Below, one piece after another: positions 10,234-24,500 of a DNA stretch of 64,000 nt. The notes below the pieces were generated by a model, which searched no databases, was not told the DNA's origin, and saw only the letters and a program-made list of their open reading frames with translations. This DNA comes from Cladocopium goreaui (lineage: Eukaryota > Sar > Dinophyceae > Suessiales > Symbiodiniaceae). Both the position numbers and the translations under genes were made by a program. The DNA lies in contig CAMXCT020000376.1 of assembly GCA_947184155.2 (NCBI GenBank), positions 124,001 to 188,000 on the forward strand. Reading direction: 5' to 3'. Positions within the stretch are counted from its first letter, which is position 1. Each line of letters begins with the position of its first letter.

Positions 10234-12492
10234 GTTGGTGAGTTGGTCAGTTGCAAAGTTTCACCTGAAAATTGTGTATCATTGTCATATATGTTCAATA
10301 TTCACCCTTAAAGCTTAACTCCTTTATCATAAACTTCTGTTGTTGTGTTTTTTTATTTACCAAACAACAGACATTTATGATAAAGAAACCACTAAGTTAC
10401 CAGAAATTCAGTTTCTTTAACAAACCACAACTGGTTGGTGGTTTGGAACATTGCTTTTATTTTTCCATCTATTGAGAACGTCATCATCCCAACTGACGAA
10501 CTCATATTTTTCAGAGGGGTAGGTCAACCACCAACCAGTGGATGATTAATCATGGATAATTGTTTGACTAATAATGATGGATAATTATTGGATTATTATA
10601 ATGGATCATTATTATCATTAATATAGATATTATAGATATACATAATCATACAATTATACATATATACATATACGTATATATACAATAATGGATTAATCAC
10701 CAACCAGAGAAAGTTACCACTGGTCCGGGTCAAACGGTTCAAATCTCCCAGCTAGGTGGAAGCCATGGTGTCACACGCCTGGGATCTCATCAAGCAGAAG
10801 GCCGAGACGGGACCGGAAAATGAAATCAACGGAGATGGGGATAGAATGAGGATAGAATGCGGATATATATATATATAATTATACTGATTATACTGTATAT
10901 ATTTAAAAGTATTATTATATATATAATATATACTGTATATGACCATATATATATATATATATATTATAAATGGTGTTTTCCCTGATTACGACGATGAGTC
11001 AAAATCCTGTACCCCTTCTGTCCACATCAGAATAGCTGGGGTCTCTATGGATGTTCATCCCCCTAAAATCTGTATTTAGAGGTATTGCTCCATTTCCACA
11101 TATGTGTATGTATGTAATCCATTCAGGGCCTTCAACTCAGGATAAACTTATGTAACAAGTTTACAAAGTTGCTGGATTTTTTTGGTGGATGGGGGGGTAC
11201 TATATCATACATATAACGTATACATATACATATACGTATATATATATGTACATATATACATATACATATACGTATATATATATGTATATATATACATTAA
11301 TACATTGTATACATATTATAATGCTATAATTGATGTGGGGATATATTTGAACCGGGATGTGTCTCGAAAATGACTGCGATACCCCAAATTTAACCAAACC
11401 ACAGTTTATGTTGACTTGCTGACTAAACTTGCCAGTAACCCCCCTTATTGAGACACGACCCCGTGCACTAAGACATTTCAGATTTGTTTTTGGATGTTTT
11501 TGGATTCTTCTCACGAACGGTGCTAGTGACTAACCAGGGTTTTACAGTACTCCCAACAGCACTGACCGTGACTGTTGGGTTTCTGAGTATGGAAGTGGTG
11601 CGACGTTTGTTTGAAGAATATATATATATATACACATGCTTTCCGGTGGAGTGTCGAAAGATACCAAACTGTTTGACAGTCAAACAGTTCATGTTGTCCA
11701 GCTTTGGAGCTTGGAGTGGTTCATGACTATGGTTAAGGATCTCCTTCTTCATAAGTGAGTTGTAGTTGATATCATTTGCTGCCTCCTGGAATCTCAATAG
11801 TTCCAAGCCAAGTTTAATCGCCTAAAACAGCCACATATCACCAAATATGACTTGAAACACCCAAATTTGAGCATATATAGAACCATAAACATTCGTTTTC
11901 ATCTAGTTGGACTGATCCACCAAATCGGCTGCCAGTTCGGCCTTCCAAAATGGCCTTCCTCGGTTGGCGCAGGCTGCCCCTGAGGCATCGCGGTCTCGTT
12001 CTCGAAAGGAACGCTCCAGGAGCACATTGGGACGTTGGGAGGAATGGGTCAATCATCCAAGATTCTTCCAAGATTCTTATTGGTATAATGATCTTGAAAT
12101 ATCTTCCCTATGGGATCCATGGCCACTGAGAAGGTACTTAACCGACTTCACCCCCTAAATGATACACCAGTCATACTTCCTAAGAAGCTACGGAAAACCT
12201 GGATCCATAGGGATTGAATCATGGCCACCAAACTGGGGGACACCAACTGGCGGCTGGTAGTCTCATATCGATGATGTGTGTTGCGATGGTGAAAATCTGG
12301 AAACAGTGTCCACCTGAACATCTGGGCAAAAACAAATTGCAGCTTCATCCCATAGATCGTTTTAGGTGGTGAGTGACCCTTTTTGGGGTTGACCTCGACC
12401 TGGTGCTTGGAAAGGTCACTTGAAATAATATATATATATATATAGATAGATCGATAGATAGATAGATGGATGGATGGATGGATAGATAGATG

Positions 12493-12523
<31 letters not shown>

Positions 12524-15500
12524 TATTATGTATATATACATATATTATATATATATCCACATATTTAGATATGGGCTATACATTCAATCACTGCAGGAGT
12601 CGCCGTTCGCGGCGCCGCTCCAAGTCGCGGCGTCGCTCGAAGTCGCGGCGTCGTTCGAAGTCGCGGCGGCGGCGCTCCAAGTCTCGCAGCCGAAGGAGTC
12701 GCAGGCGACGAATGGGGGGGTGTATTAATTTATGGGAAAATCATAGGAAAACCCATAGGAAAATGGTGGTTTTATGGGAAAATCATAGGAAAACCCTTGG
12801 AAAATACCATAATTAATCTATTAATCTATTAATTACCCATAATTAGCCATGATCTATTACCCATGAATTCTATTAATATCCATTATAGAATTACTCATGA
12901 ATTACCCTCTGGTAAACATACAAAAAACTATGGAAGATCACCATGTTTCATGGGAAAACTCACTATTTCTATGGTGATTTTCCATAGCTATGTACCAGAG
13001 GGTAATGGATTTTCAAATCGTGGATTAATGCTATCAAATGATACATATTTCACATATTATCCCATGATTCATGGGTATATAATTTATGTTCAAATGGTAG
13101 ATATGTGAAATCATTGGGATTATACATGGGAAAAATATATTAACAGTATCCCATGATTGGATGATAGTTAGTTAATTAATGAGCTATTATTGGTAATTCT
13201 CCCAATGTTATTCGACGTTATTGTCGTTGATATCTCTCTGGAATATTCTGAAATATCATTGTTAATATCATAGTATTACAAATAATGTTGGTAAAACAAT
13301 GCCATAAACCACCCATTTGGGAATGATTTATACCACCAATAAAAATGGTGATCTGGGGGTTGGTGTCTTATTGTTTTACCCACATGAAATCATGGACTTT
13401 CAAATGTTAAATATGTGAAATCATGGGATAATACATGGGAAAAAAAACATTGTAAAACATATGGGAAAATCAATGGACGAAAACATGGTGTAAATGGAGG
13501 TTGGCATCGCTGGGAAGATCATTAAACTCAATGGAGATTTAGTGAAAAAAAACAAGGTTTGCTGGAAAAAATAAACAATGTATAGATAAAATTTCCCATC
13601 AAAGCCTCTATTTCTAGGGGATTTACATGGATTTCCGGTTGCTGTGTTTGAAAACTGAAGGGTATAAAGGGTTTGTTTTTACATGAACAGTGTTCATGAC
13701 CCCTTTTGACTGATTTCTATAGGGAACTATCATTGGGAATGATCACCATCCATCCATGGGAAGTCCTACTGTACTACCAAACCAAGTAGAAAGGGACGAC
13801 CTTCTGAACATTGCTCAAATAGATGAATATACACATATTTATTTATATATACATATACATATACATATATCATATCATATGTATATATATATAAGTTATA
13901 TATATATATATACATATACATGATGTCCAGCAAAAACAAATCCTCAACTCAAAAAACCTCAGGCGCCGGAGCAGCAAGCGTAGCAAGTCACGCCGCAGCC
14001 GCAAGCGCAGCAAGCGCTCCAAGACCAAGTCGAAGGCCTGGTTCCCCAGTGATGTTCGTTGGTTTATGGCCCCCATTAACTATAAGATAGCTATAAATTA
14101 ACCATAGATTAACTATGGATAACTATAGAACTACTATTTTAAAAGTCTATAGAAATACTACAGACAACCGTAGATTAACTATATATAAGATAACTATAGA
14201 TATATGTATTATAAAGCCATATAAACCCTATATACAGTTATAAACCAAGTTAGCTATGGGGGGCTGTCGTCAATCCATGCATAAGGACGTACATACTCAT
14301 GAGAAAGGGTTGACCGTACCACACATACCGTATTTTGTCCATGGCATGTATATTTCAGGTGTCTTAATTTTTGGGATTGGTTTCCCACAGAATGATAGGC
14401 TTCGGCTGTGCCTGCTTGAACAATGGGTTTTGAACTGGGCTTATGAATCAGGGTTGTTCCAGTCCATTATAGGTAAATGATAGCCACAAGGAGGATAAAT
14501 TATTTTTCCGCTATATTTGCTAAAGTTACATAAATTTGCACCGTAGCTGGTGTGTTGGGAGCAACCCTGTGAATTTTGCTGATTCCAACGTTGATTTGAG
14601 CATCAAAAAGTAAGGGTTTCACCATCAAGAATGACCCCCCTGCGAGATGGAGTGGAGGGAAGGATTGAAGACGCTGAAGACGCCAAGATATCATTTGTTA
14701 AAGAAATGAAGCGGTGACGCCTTAGAATCAGATTTGGGGATGGTTTGGGATTCATTACATATATCGTCATCACTAGTGTTGTTATTATTATCTATAATAT
14801 TTTGTGCATAATGCTGTGCATATATATATATATATACATATGGAATGTCCAGATAGAATGAAAGGGGCGGCTACCAGGTTACCAGCCACTGGTCTTATGG
14901 AAAACTAGTAACATTCAGATCAAGTCATGTTTTGCCACCTCTGGACACACCTCTTTGCTAACCGTCCCAGCCATCCACAGAATTATCCAGCCATGGCAAT
15001 CAAACATAGATTTCGCTGGTTTTTTTCCCCATTGATTTCGATGATTTTCCCTTGAAAAAAACTGCATTTATAGTGGCTTTGTGTTCACTTTGCCAATATA
15101 TCCCTATGATTTAACCCATTTATAGGATTGGAACCATCACCCTGACTCTCAATGAATTCGCTGGACCCAAAAAAGGCCCCAAAGGCTGTGAACATTGTGG
15201 CAATGATTGTTAGGATCGCCAGTTTTGGATGTTTGTCATTGTTTGTCCATTAATTACTATATATATATACACAATGTGCCACTAGTACCACATATATACA
15301 TGCGTTGATATGTACATAGTAGTCCATATAATTTGCAATAATGGTTGTTAATATATAAGAATCTATTAGATATGTTTAGCATATTTATATAAACATATAT
15401 ACTACATATGCCCATGATATTACCATATTAGTTGATGTTAATCCCCTTTTTGTAATATGTATCTATAATATTAGATGTGTCATTCATGTTTTAACTTTTT

Positions 15501-18500
15501 AGATAATAATATGATATTATATATATACATGTCGATCAATATTATATATATATAGTCTGGGTAAATTATAACGACCCCACTGTTCTCCCTCACTGGAACG
15601 GTGGTGAATAGGGGAAACAATAGGGACATCATCCTCAAATAGCCTTATTTCAGGTCGGTGAAATATTATAATTTACCCAGATCCATTGATTATCCATTGT
15701 TTGTCCATTGATATTGATGATATTTATTGATATTATCGTTGAGAAATCCCATTGGTATTGTTGATATTTGTTGATGACATATCACAATGTCTTCATGAAT
15801 GTGTATCAATATTATAGATACATATAGTATGCAGCCATTGCTCAGGACATATCAAATACACTGCATTCTTACATATACTAGTACATATCAATATCATCAT
15901 TATTACACTGCATATATTGCTCAGGTCATATCATCATATACATTACAGATATCATCAATGGGAATTCCAGGATCCTAAAATGGAGGTACGTTAGTACCAT
16001 TTTTCAGGCCATATTTTGTGGTGATATTCACTTACATAGGCCTCCATTTTAGGATCCTGAAATTCCCATTGATATCATAATAAGATCATCATTATGTCAA
16101 TATCATCATTACAGATATCATCATTATTACAGATACAGTCCCAGCCGCTCAGGACAGCAGCAGCAGTAGCAGTAGTTCCTCCAAGCCTGTGGCAAAGGCC
16201 AAGGCGAAGGTGGCTGTGAAGGCCAAGGCCAAGGCCAAGGCCAAGGCTGGGAACCATAGGAAAACCTATGGGAAAAGCATAGGGAAATGGTGATTTAACC
16301 AAGAATAATGATGTTTTTAATGGGATTTAACCATCGAGTCTTAAGGCTTTGGGGATAGCTATAGCTAATGATGGGTGATTGGTTAGGGGGAAAAACTACC
16401 GGGGTTATTGGGGATTAAACAAAGCTATAGTAAGAGAAAACTACCAGCTAGCATAATGAGATGGGATAGGGCTATTGATCACTGTAACCCATTTCGTGGG
16501 GATTAATGATTGTCGTAATGCTGAGCAATACTATCCAATAGATTGGGGTTTAGCATGGTTTAGCACGAACCATTTAGATCGGTTGCCTGGTTGATTGGGA
16601 TGTGAAAATGGTCTTTGATCAGGATTTACCCATCAATTCTTGAGTGTATATAGATGTACAACCAATCAAACAACGGCAATTTTGAATGATATAATTGATA
16701 AATGATGGGTGATTGGTTATAAGGAATTATTCTAGTGGGGTTATTGGGGACTATAAGCTAAGCCATAGTAGGAAAACCTATCAACCAGCTAGTATAACTT
16801 TAGCTGCTTACAATTGTATAATCATATCCCCACTAAATCCTTAAGTGGAATCACCTGCCCAACCAGCGTATATAACGTATATCCGATATCACAAACAAGG
16901 AGGCAGCGGCGCTGTGACAATGAGAGAGTGGGAGACCCTTTCGTATGTTACCCTTTCAAAAGTGCTTGGGAACTTGGAGGACTGACTAAACTTACTACAA
17001 TGTGATGCCCCCAAAGCCTATCGACAAGTTGGTGTATAGTGGAAATATGGTGGATATATGGTGGATATATGGTGGATACAACTCTGACAATAACAAGGGT
17101 TTATGGTGGATATAACTCTGATTTAGATGGGTTTATAAGCCAACAAACATCACCAAGGGGGCCACCTTGTACTCACGACTGGCCAGTTCCACAAGATCTC
17201 CCACAGACCAGCGATAACGCTGGAATCTATCCGGGGCACTGGAGGAAAGAAGGTGATTTCTTTTTAACAGGATAATGTCCAGATTTAAGCCTGAAATGTG
17301 GCGATTTATCCTTGACAAACATGAAGAAATGCAAGTGCTTGGTGCTGATGAATTTGTTCGCCACCTGTGGATTTAACTTGTGATACACATGCAAAAGATA
17401 TGGAAGACTGATGGGGAAATCCGAGGAACATGATCTGTGCATGGTAGAGTGTCCATCGTTTTTTCTAGCTTTATAGGAGGGTAAAGATGAAACATGGTAA
17501 TTTAGCCAACAAACATATCTAAACATGGGGATGAATTTAGCCGACAAATCCATGAGCTCAGTATTCGAACTGCAAAATCCTGGGAAAGGCATCAGTGATT
17601 GCCGCTGGGCCCCTCAGATTATTATACAATGCAATCTTACACAGTGTTTGATCTGTACTTGATGTTTCGTTGGTCAACAAGGGGAACGTTCTGCGTGGGA
17701 ACAATGCGTGGTTCATTGGGGTCATGTTTGAAACCATGCTTTTCTGATCCCCCCTGATGCCCGAAACGACCAATCATGTCCCGCGAAATCCATCAGCTAC
17801 CTATGGTTTTCCATAGGGTTTTTCATGGGACTTGTGAACTATGATGTGGCTGAGTTTGAACCATTTTGTGTACTAATATATTCATCACTATATAATGGGT
17901 TCGGAACAATATAATCCTACTAATATTACTAATATTAGATAAACATGTTTCCCTTTGTGATAGTTCAAGCACCATTTTTCAAAGTGAAGTGGCTGAATTT
18001 TCCTCTCGCCAGGCTTCAGAGACCTGTAGTAGCAGTAGTGATGACGAGCCACAGGTAGGACCGGAGCCTGCGTTGATCTGTTCGTTGGATTGGTTGAATG
18101 GAAATGAATGGAACAAAAAAGGCCATTGTAAGTACCGAGCCACTGGAAGTACCAGGTACTTGTATCATGTACAGCCATAGAACTTGGGTGTATAGCCCCT
18201 TCACTTTGCAAATATGATTCCAGGAAATCCCCAAATTTCATGCATGGGAAAAAAAAACATGGTATCCTGTAGATGTTCAAAAAAAAACATCGATCCATCG
18301 ATGGGTGGATGATGTGGATGTTTGCCCCTTTCCAATGGATTGGATGTTTCAGCGCGCAAATTTTATTATCAAGATGTTTTGGGAACACCCTTTGTTAGTG
18401 AAAAACATGGTAATCAAGAACTGAATTTCCAAGATGAACATATGTGCAAAGGGGCACTTGTTCTTTGCTATGTTCGAGGCCATCGCAAACATCCAGTTTT

Positions 18501-21500
18501 ATCCAATGGCACATATCCCAGTGGCAGGAGTGTACTCGTGTTTATCCACTTGTTGGCCGAGATGTTCACAATGTGTTTTTTGTTTTTGTAAAGCAGTTGT
18601 TCTATTTCAATTAACAATAAATGTTGTTTTTTTCTTAACCAGTTTTGTTAACCAATGTTTTTTTCTTAACCAGTTTTGTTAACCAATGTTTTTTATTAAC
18701 CAGTTTTGCACAATGAATTGACCAGTTTGCATTGCTCACCAATCTTAGTTCATGTTTCCAATTTCGAAGGTGTTTTATCAGCACGATGGTTTCAGAGTGT
18801 GCATCCCCGGCATCACAATGTGGTTATTTCTTAAGCACTTATTACAAGCCATGTAGATTGTAATAAATGAAAAGTAATACATGGGATGTAATCATATTTA
18901 TCTTTCCCCATCTAGTTCATTTATTACAACCCATGTTTTGTTGACAATGGATATTATCTATTATACATGAACTATATGACTTTCCTGAAATAGGGGTACC
19001 TCCAGTTCTCATCCAAGTCATGAATGACCACTTTAGGATTGAAACCTATGGTGACTTGCGTATCCCCCATTTTAGGACACCTCCATTCATATGAATATAC
19101 CGGTTGTAAACCACTTCATAGCACGCACATCTGGTTCGTAGCCATCATGAATTGTCTTTTCCCAGAATCAAATTCAATTTATCATCCTATGATGAACTGA
19201 ATAACTGCTGTGTGTCCAAATTTGGGATAAGTTTGGCGTATACTTTTCTTGAATATTGGGTTTCACCATTACTAACTCCTATTAAATCACATTTGTTGGT
19301 TTTTGAATCTCACACATCTTATACCACAATTTTTAGTTGGCTATATCACCATTGGTTATATTGTATTCCATTAAAGTCCCAGTACATCCCATTGTAATCT
19401 TAGTAGTTCACATTTGTTTGTTGAACAATAGTGCTGGAATATAATCACAACCAACAAGCATCTCACAAGCATCTCAAAAAATAAAAAACATTCTAATCTA
19501 AATCATATCCCATTGTAATGCAAAAGTGTTCACTAGTTTAATGGTTATATCACCATTGCCTAATCTTAGTCGTTCTATCACCATTCTCACCATTGGATCA
19601 CTATACAGACCTACTATTAGTACAATCACTATTGATGATCCACATCTCAACCACTAAAACAATCACTACTAGTAATATTAACCATTGCTAGATCATCACC
19701 ATTTCGCATTTTACTATATGATTGTAATCTTGTAACAAATCCCATTGGTGGTCCACTTCTTAACTATTACTACTATGGACTATGGCTATACTAATTAGTA
19801 ATATTAGTACCACCATTAATAGTAATTTGTTTTACCACCATTAACTATACTATATAGTTATATTGTTTATGGTTAAACTATTGGTTATAGTTAGTATAAT
19901 CACTATATTTTACTGTTGTCACTAGTGAATATATTGAAACTAAAGATTGAAGTGTTCACTAATATTAGTAGAATACCAATTTAGTTTACTATTGTCACTA
20001 ATAGTGCATCGTAATGACTTTTAGTTATACCACTGAATATTGCTGTTGTGTTATTATTATTATTAGTGTTATTGTTATTATAGTTATTATCACCATAGTT
20101 ATTATCACCATAGTAATATGATTACTATTGTTATTGTTATCACCATAATTATTATCACTATAGTAATTCGTTCTATCAATGGGAATTTCCGGATCCTAAA
20201 ATGGAGGTACGTTAGTACCATTTTTCAGGCCATATTTTATGGGGATATTCCCTTACATAGGCCTTACATAGGCCTTATATATGGTAGGTACCTCCAATTT
20301 ACCCTCTGGTAAATATGGAACATCACCATTTTCAATGGGTAAATCCACTATTTCGACTGGGCCATGTTCAATAGCTTTTTGTATGTTTACCAGAGGGTAT
20401 ATCCCATTAATCCCATGAAAATCACCATGAAATCCCATTAAAATCCCATTAAATCACCATTTTCAATGGCCATTGACTCTACCACCATTGCACCCAGTCA
20501 CCGCTCTACGTCAGGTGGTGGAGCCCGAAGAGGCGGAGCGCAAGGCGGCGGCCACGGCCACCAAGGCGGCGGTGGAAAAAAAGCTGAAGGACGCCGTTGT
20601 GAAACGACGAAGACGTGGAAAAAACGTGGGGAAAACCATGGGAAAATGGTGGAAATTGAAGGAAAAGCCTAGGAAAATGGTGAAAGTTTGGGAAAAACTT
20701 AGGAAAATGGAGGAAAATGGTGATCACCAACAAACCAACTGGAGATTTGACGGGATTTGAATCGCTGATTCACGGGAAAACATAGGACATATATGGACAT
20801 ATGCACCCAAATGGTTCTTTTAATGGAGAACATGATGCTCATAAAATGGATAAGACAAACCCATGTCGTTAACGTTTGTGGATTGATATAATTCATTGTC
20901 GGAAAGATTTATATAGCTGTTTGGATTCCCATTGTTTTTTTTCACACATATCAATATATGTTGTTCATACTTAGGCGCTTATCTTAACATCTTTGGATTT
21001 GTTTCCGAAATGATCAGAAAATAACTGCTAATCTTAATATCTTAATAGACCGCTTGGGATTTCAGTTGGATTTTGCTGAGTTCACCCTGGAGTGTGTTTC
21101 GTGATGTTTGTTCCAACCCCCCAAAAAACATGAATGACGGAGAAATTGGAATCCAGGATAGTATAGACGACCATGATTCCCTGGTGTAGAGTATCAAACT
21201 TGGTGCAAATACTTCCAATCACAAGGCTTTTTTTTGGAGGATACAAGATGCTATTTTACTATATTTACATATATTTACTATGGTTATCTATGGTTTATAA
21301 AAAAAAAAAATATAGACATGATTTCCCAACGTTCTTGCAGAGTGTCCACCCAATTTCCCATCGATTTTTGTCAAAACCCCAGGAGCCGCCTGCCGCACCG
21401 CCGGCGCAGCCGGCGGCCAAGTCGAAGGCCGCCGCCGTGGCGGCGAAGTCGGCGGCATGCGGAGCCAGGCCGAAGGCCAGCGCAGGCGGAGAATGGCCGG

Positions 21501-24500
21501 GAGGAGGGGATGGGGATGGATCTGGGTATGGTATTATGGTATTTAATGGTATTTATAACTATGGTTTATGGTATTTATAACTATAGTTACTGGGGATAAT
21601 TTACCCAGATGGATGACTCATGGCCGGGAGCAATGGATGCCATGGACGCTGATCCACCATCCACTTTGTCGAGAGGGAGGCCAAATTGCGGCAGCTGCGC
21701 CGGATCCCACTGAGGCACTCAGGGAGCGGTGATTGACAAAGGCGAAGGCACACGCTTCGTGAAGGGAACGGGCCGTTTTTGGACGGTCCTTTGGAACTTC
21801 GGTGGATCCCAGCAGAGGGATCAGAGATATCCTCCTGTGGCAGAAGTGACCATAGCTTCTGAGCTTGTTCCTTTGGAAGGTGCAGATCTGGGGCATGATT
21901 TGCTGACAGCATATCTGGAGTGGCTCCCTCCTGATGATTGCTTTGATCAGTTGCTTGGACCTAATGTCATGTGACAAAATTGATAAAATTGTAAGTATCG
22001 GGAAAAAAGGGGCAGTCTCCGTGACTATGTTATATAAATTACGAGAGGGTAAGATATCCAACCATAGGGGATTTCAGCAACAAACAATCTTCAATATAAT
22101 TGGGTTTTAATGGTGACCGAATGGGAATACGATGGGGAGTATAATATATTATAACGACCAACCTATGCCATAAATGGGGGATTAAACCAATCAAAGATGT
22201 ATGTCCAGCGACAAAACGGGAAATTTGACCAACAAGAATAAAATATATGTCAGGTGCCATAGGGAATTGAACCAACAGAACTTCGGATATGGATACAATC
22301 CGTTATATGACCGAACCAACTTATATATTATTAATATATACAGTATATATTTATATACATTTTTTTTTGTTTTATCAAGAAAACCCTGGAAATAAATGTG
22401 ATTCATATAACGGTGACACAGAACCTGCAACATGATATAGTATCGGTCCGAGTGTGTCGGAACGTTCCACGACATTCACACCACAACACATTTACTTGGA
22501 ACATTATGAAACACATGGATTTAAGCTGGGGCGATCATATTTCAGATAAAAGCCGTTACAGTTGGGATGTTTGTTGATATTCGATTTGTTTTATTGGGAT
22601 CTATGGATACCGGCTTCAACCTTGAAACATGGGCGGGGCTAACGTCAGCTGGTGACTGACGATCATTTGGGATTCGGGATTGTGATGAGTTTCAGGTGAT
22701 TTAGCAAGCAATGTGAACTTTGGGAAAGAACTTGGGCTTGTGAGAACAATATTAATGAAAAATCAAAGGAATTGATTCTTCAAATTGAGATTTGACCAAA
22801 AGGTACGTGAACTCCCGCCTCGTAGGTGTAAGATGCTGCCTTCCCACGCCTTCCCAATGATTTACGACACCCATGTAGCATTTTGAGTGGGCTATATAAT
22901 CCTTATATATACATCCCCACCAAATACTATATCACTATATCACCATATCATACATATCTGCATACTATATCCCCACCTTAAATGCTATATATCACCATAT
23001 ATCCCCACCAAATACTCACATTTTTGTGGCTTCTGTCAACTATATCTGCATAGACGGCTTGGTCTCCATGAAATCCATCGACGCCTAACGTTAAGAAAGG
23101 CGATGGCAGAAGCCACGTGAAGAAAGTCATGGCCTCAGCCGGGCTCGGGTCGTCGGCTCGGTGGCAGTGAAATTCTCGATGAATGAAGGGAAAATCATTC
23201 GAAAATCATGGAAAATTATGGAAAAAAACATGGAAAATCATGGAAAATGTAGGGAAAATCATGGAAAAACATGGAAAAACATGGAAAATTATGGAAAATC
23301 ATGGAAAATCATGGAAAACATGGAACAAAATCATCTGTAAGTGTTGTAAATGAATGTAAATGACGTGATTTTGGTGGCTTTCCCAGCCATGTTTGATGAA
23401 CAGAGGATCCCAACATGATGGGCGTATCTTTAGAAACCAACAGTATGGGAATATCATTACAGTTGTGGCCATTTATTAGTTATAACTGGTTATTTCTATG
23501 GGATTATACATAAACTATAAATGGAGTGACTTGTTAGTACTCATAACTGGTATTTCAGGCCATAACTGTAGAGTCTGCAAGACCGCAGAACCAAGGGCCG
23601 ATGTCAGCCAGTTAAACCCTTCACCTATCCCCATTTTGTTCATACCTTTTCGAGAATATATGCGGAACAATTTGTCCATTTCCCTTGAGAGGTTCAAAAT
23701 CATTCAGGAACCCTTACGAACCTTGTTTGCCAACCCATTTTGGTAGTAAATGGTTTGAACCTCGCAGATGCCCCACTGAGTTATCTGAAAATCATTGAAG
23801 CGAGTACTGTTCCGTTTGCTGGAACAGACCTGCATCAAGTCTGACAAGGTTTTTCACATGTTCATACTGCTTTTGGAGGCGAACGTGTTTCCAAGACCTT
23901 CAGGAAACGGTGGGATTTTTCGGTCCATTTCATGAGGATTTCAGCAACAATATGTTTTTTTCATGTTTTTTTGGGATACCCTCTGGTAAATTAACATAAC
24001 TATGGAAAATCACCATTTTTAATGGGTAAATCCACTATAAATGGCCATTTTCAATAGCTATGTTAAATTACCAGAGGGTACCAAAAATGGTATGAGCTTG
24101 TCAAGAAATGGGGATATAGCAAACTACCACCATCTATAGCATCTAAAAAAAATGCTATAACACTAACTGTAAGAAACCCGCCTGTTTATTGTGTATGAGG
24201 GTATGAAAGAATTATATGATGTGGTTTTGCCCTATTCGGATATGATTGCATTTGATGGCCACGTCAAAGAGAGAACATATGATCAAGCAAGGGACTTATG
24301 GTAAACACTACTTGGTGGTTCATCCCACTTACTAAGTAAGTTATAACCCAGTTATAAGTGGATTAAGCCTACTTATCCCACTTATAACCAAGGAATTCAC
24401 CTACGTCGGTTACGTGGGATGAACCACCAAGTGTTTTCAAACAAACCCATACCAGGTGGTGCCCCATAGCTAGCTCAGTTGGTTTATGACTACAGGGTTC

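Noticed and set aside
10720-10760. tRNA T-arm-like GGTTCAAATCTCCC
   Set aside because: No matching acceptor stem, D-arm or anticodon arm upstream; no tRNA gene was found anywhere in the window.
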